Assembly: GCA_030068145.1 (NCBI GenBank) | Contig: JAPJBO010000199.1 | Span: forward strand, 62,001-126,000 | Direction of reading: 5' to 3' | DNA length: 64,000 nt | Source: Diplonema papillatum | Taxonomy: Eukaryota > Euglenozoa > Diplonemea > Diplonemida > Diplonemidae | In this document: positions 61,596-64,000 of the stretch, piece after piece | Layout of the letters: each line of letters starts with the position of its first letter | How positions within the stretch are numbered: position 1 is the first letter of the stretch | Notes under the pieces: generated by a model | The model's database searches: none | Told to the model about the DNA's origin: nothing | What the model saw: only the letters and a program-made list of their open reading frames with translations | Made by a program: the position numbers and the translations under genes

Positions 61596-62300
61596 TTTGC
61601 TGCTTAGCTATTCAAATGAGTCGACGGCTGCATCGGGAGCCGCCCAAAAAGTTGCCGAGGCGGTGGATCGGGTTTCCGTCGGCCACGAGGTGTTTCAAGC
61701 TCGGAAAACAGCGCCGCGACGGCTTGCAGGTCGCTGAGGTAGTTCATGGAAAAACGTCGCAGACGGAAACCACCTTCCGCCGCACATACTCCGGCGCCCG
61801 GTCGCGCCGCTGGCCCAAGGAGGTGAGGCCCACGTTCACAGCGCTGACGCTGGTTTCCGTGAACCGCACGCTTTCCAAGGCGGGCTCCGCCCTCCCGTGC
61901 AGCTCGGGCCGCGACCACTACGGCCGCGGCCCCGCGCCGCCGCCGCCGGCGGCGGGTGGGTACGGGCTGCCTCCGCTCGCTGGGATGCAGCGTATTTGGG
62001 AGGAGATAAGCCTGACGATCATGTTCAAGAAAGACAGGTGGGAGGCTTCTGCTGCGCTTCCTTCTCCGCCGCCGCCGCCGCACATCCTCCGGCGCCCGGT
62101 CGCGCTGGCCCAAGGAGGTGAAGCCCACGTTCACAGCGCTGACGCTGGTTTCCGTGAACCGCACGCTTTCCAAGGCGGGCTCCGCCCTCCCGTGCAGCTC
62201 GGGCCGTGACCAATACGGCCGCGTCCCGCCGCCGGCGGCGGCTGAGTACGGGCTGCCTCCGCTCGCCCACATGCGACTTGCATCCACACAGGTGACTCTT

Positions 62301-62849
62301 GTGTGTCGCGCACGGTGGGGGCTGCCTCCGGCGGCTTCTCCAGCGCAGCAGCATTCCGGCAGTGCACAAAACGCAAGGGAGAAAGGTGTTGCGTTTTCTC
62401 GCTCTTTTTTTTTTTTTTGGGTTCCGAATCTTCGATAATCCGTTTACCTGAAGTGAGTCTTCAGAATTGATGAACTCCCACGGCGGAATCCTGAAAACAA
62501 GAAGAAAGAAAAAAGAAAGGACGAGTGTGAGCACAAGGGAAAGGTTCGTGGAAAAGCAGGGAGAAAGAGAGAGAACGAAGAAAACAAAAAATGTGTCAAA
62601 CAAAAAAGGAAAAGAAAGAGAGCCATGTGTCTCTGATGGCCGCTGACGTGGTTTTCCTTCAAGCCAGTAGCTCGTCACAGCCAGAACTACTCATGCTACA
62701 AGAGATCAGGCAAATCCGTCCGATTTATGGGGCCTGATCTGCGCCGTATGGTCCTTTACCACGGACACATTACACTATCAACAGCGGTGTAAGTAATCTG
62801 CCAGACAGCTGTATGTAGCTCGCCACAGCAGATTCGTCCGATTCATGGA
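62301..62849. other. Stretch without a gene
   Basis: A T-run lies at 62405-62420 and a purine-rich tract (gaaagaaaaaagaaag) at 62500-62620. An R4 relic is at 62667-62740. Confidence 0.4.
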
Positions 62850-63460
62850 GGATGAGGTGGTATATATCTAAGAAACCTGTGTCCCCACATGCTCGTCGGA
62901 ACGATGGTAGCGGAAAGGGAAGCTGCGATTCCATCCGGACAGACGGATGGCATAAGATTGGACAACAAGAATGTGTCTCCTTCATCTGCACCGGTCGCAG
63001 CTCGTTCTCGAGAAACACTGCCACCTTTGGCTTGCCAAGAGTGGTGTTGACTCGCAACTTCCCAGGCTTTAGGTGGACAAAGGGGCAACCAAGCCTGTGC
63101 AAGGGAACGGGATCCCCGCACGTCCGCGAGCAAAAGACGGCACGACGGAAGACAGCGAAAACAAGTTTTTTGACCCCCAGCCTGGCACGGTACCGTCCGC
63201 CAGAGGCTTCTACCGTTGGAGACCTCCTGCGGTTGACGGTCCAGCTGATGCAAGAGATTGAGATCTCTCCCCGGGGGTTCGTTCCGTGCACGTCCGCAAG
63301 CATAAGACGGCACGACGGAAATAGCGACAACGAGTTCTCCGACGTTCCCCAGTGGCACGGGTTCGTCCACCAGAGACCTCTACCCTCGGGGACTTACTGC
63401 GGTTGACGGTCCAGCTGATGCAAGGGAATGCGATCTCTACACGTCCACAATCCTGGTGGG
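62850..63460 (-). pseudogene. Duplicated exon-like fragment
   Basis: A ~190-bp block at 63090-63265 recurs at 63280-63450 (gacggcacgacggaa; gcggttgacggtccagctga). On the minus strand both give CISWTVNR followed by a conserved VEVSGGR or VEASGGR and FRRAV, although the rest has drifted, suggesting shards of an exon whose parent may lie beyond the right edge. Confidence 0.4.
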
Positions 63461-63660
63461 TGAAGCCAATGCGGGTGTCCGAGAGGTGTCCATCGCATGC
63501 GTCGCTTCGCTTTGCGAACGCAACAAATCCATCACTTTTTGAGGGTGTAGCCGTCACGGTTGCCTTCGCCGAGTCGATTTTTGCAGTCTCAGGGTGGGTC
63601 GACAATAGCCGTTCATACGGAAACTGCGCCTCTGGTGGCCGCGTCCCCGGCAACCGCTAC

Positions 63661-64000
63661 CTACCGCCCACGATTGAAACGAGCAAAAAGCAGGCACATG
63701 ACGCGGGTGCTCGTCGTAGAGAGAGGGCACGCGCCGAGCTCGAGCCACCTATTGTTCCTTGGGTTCGCGAAGGCCACGAGTTGGGCCGGATTGCACCCAC
63801 CGCCCGCCGTGCAACCGCCCAAGATCGAAACCAGCAAACAGCAGCCGAAAAAGTCGGACGGCCGCAAGTGCGCCGGTCGACAGGGGCAGCACATGACGCA
63901 GGTGCTCGTCGGAGACGCACGCGAGCACGCGCCCGAGTTCGAGCACCAATCGTTCCCGGCCGCGAGTTGGGCCGGAATGCTCACCGCCCGCCGTGCGGCG
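63661..64000 (-). CDS. Partial exon at the right edge, with an internal tandem duplication
   Basis: The frame from the edge reads HSGPTRGRERLVLELGRVLA, then VSDEHLRHVLPLSTGALAAV, and ends at TAG 63749. The segment GGRWVQSGPTRGL…EPKEQ restarts the same ~165-bp unit with a frameshifted second copy to about 63661 (tgctcgtcgtagagagaggg). The unit weakly recalls an F-box-like helix pair, not enough for a call. By analogy with other genes here, the left-hand unit is a 3' shard. Confidence 0.4.
   Translation of the reverse strand, partial: AARRAVSIPAQLAAGNDWCSNSGACSRASPTSTCVMCCPCRPAHLRPSDFFGCCLLVSILGGCTAGGGCNPAQLVAFANPRNNRWLELGACPLSTTSTRVMCLLFARFNRGR

Larger units (their letters stand above)
59830..62300 (-). 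repeat. Array of rearranged copies of the LRR gene 5' region
   Basis: 59972-60700 recurs at 61315-62040 (offset 1343 bp, nearly identical). Four partial copies of LRR exon 1 start lie at about 60290-60700, 60950-61200, 61630-61980 and 62090-62290, with frameshifts and deletions. At 60945 and 62070 LRR sequence is fused to a different ORF within a run of ccgccgccgcc. Hairpin-derived and R5-derived pieces are carried along. Confidence 0.85.

Noticed and set aside
1..62300. Exon shards as simple assembly errors
   Set aside because: Shards differ from their parents and from each other by substitutions, indels and filler (including rDNA), which collapsed or duplicated contigs would not show; long-read confirmation is still needed.

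Overview
The window looks like nuclear DNA of a euglenozoan protist, most likely a diplonemid. Three things point there. First, a fragment of small-subunit rRNA at about 38546-38685 carries the euglenozoan version of the V4 entrance (TTAATGCTG, then TGCTGTTAAA) where most eukaryotes read TTAAAGTTG. Second, every convincing gene lies on the minus strand, as expected for polycistronic transcription with trans-splicing. Third, GC-rich exons are separated by long GT-AG introns packed with repeats. No spliced-leader or 5S gene was seen, so the taxonomic call is an inference; a dinoflagellate is the main alternative.

Layout, left to right (genes read right to left). 1-870: the first exon of a gene leaving the window, with partial copies of itself upstream. 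1872-24638: one coiled-coil gene in at least seven exons whose phases and splice sites all agree; its introns hold an almost intact LINE (4007-8721), a 57-copy 46-bp satellite split by a TA-flanked inverted-repeat element (13862-14838), a 356-bp tandem array (20402-22120) and a nested 154-codon ORF. 26985-27578: a lysine-rich hypothetical protein. 29390-30076: a probable Mediator subunit 20. 33638-35119: a SAM-domain protein. 36327-37203: a 68-bp satellite. 39271-41706: a pentatricopeptide-like, probably organelle-targeted protein. 46644-49238: an IQ-motif protein. 52799-53440: a four-EF-hand protein. 56369-59813: a two-exon LRR / SH3-like / coiled-coil protein. 59830-62300: a scrambled tandem array made from the 5' end of that LRR gene. 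63661-64000: a tandemly duplicated partial exon at the right edge.

The strongest unexplained pattern is that nearly every gene is bordered by partial, same-orientation copies of its own ends ('exon shards'). Copies of a 5' end lie upstream, copies of a 3' end lie downstream, and copies of exon edges lie in the adjoining intron, often still carrying the splice site. One such shard has a piece of 18S rDNA inserted in it. Serial local duplication with patch-like repair seems to be enlarging introns and intergenic DNA here. Otherwise the window holds dispersed repeats (at least nine families), minisatellites and small inverted-repeat elements. I see no evidence of a dedicated operon-like system; the genes are functionally unrelated housekeeping or cytoskeletal types.
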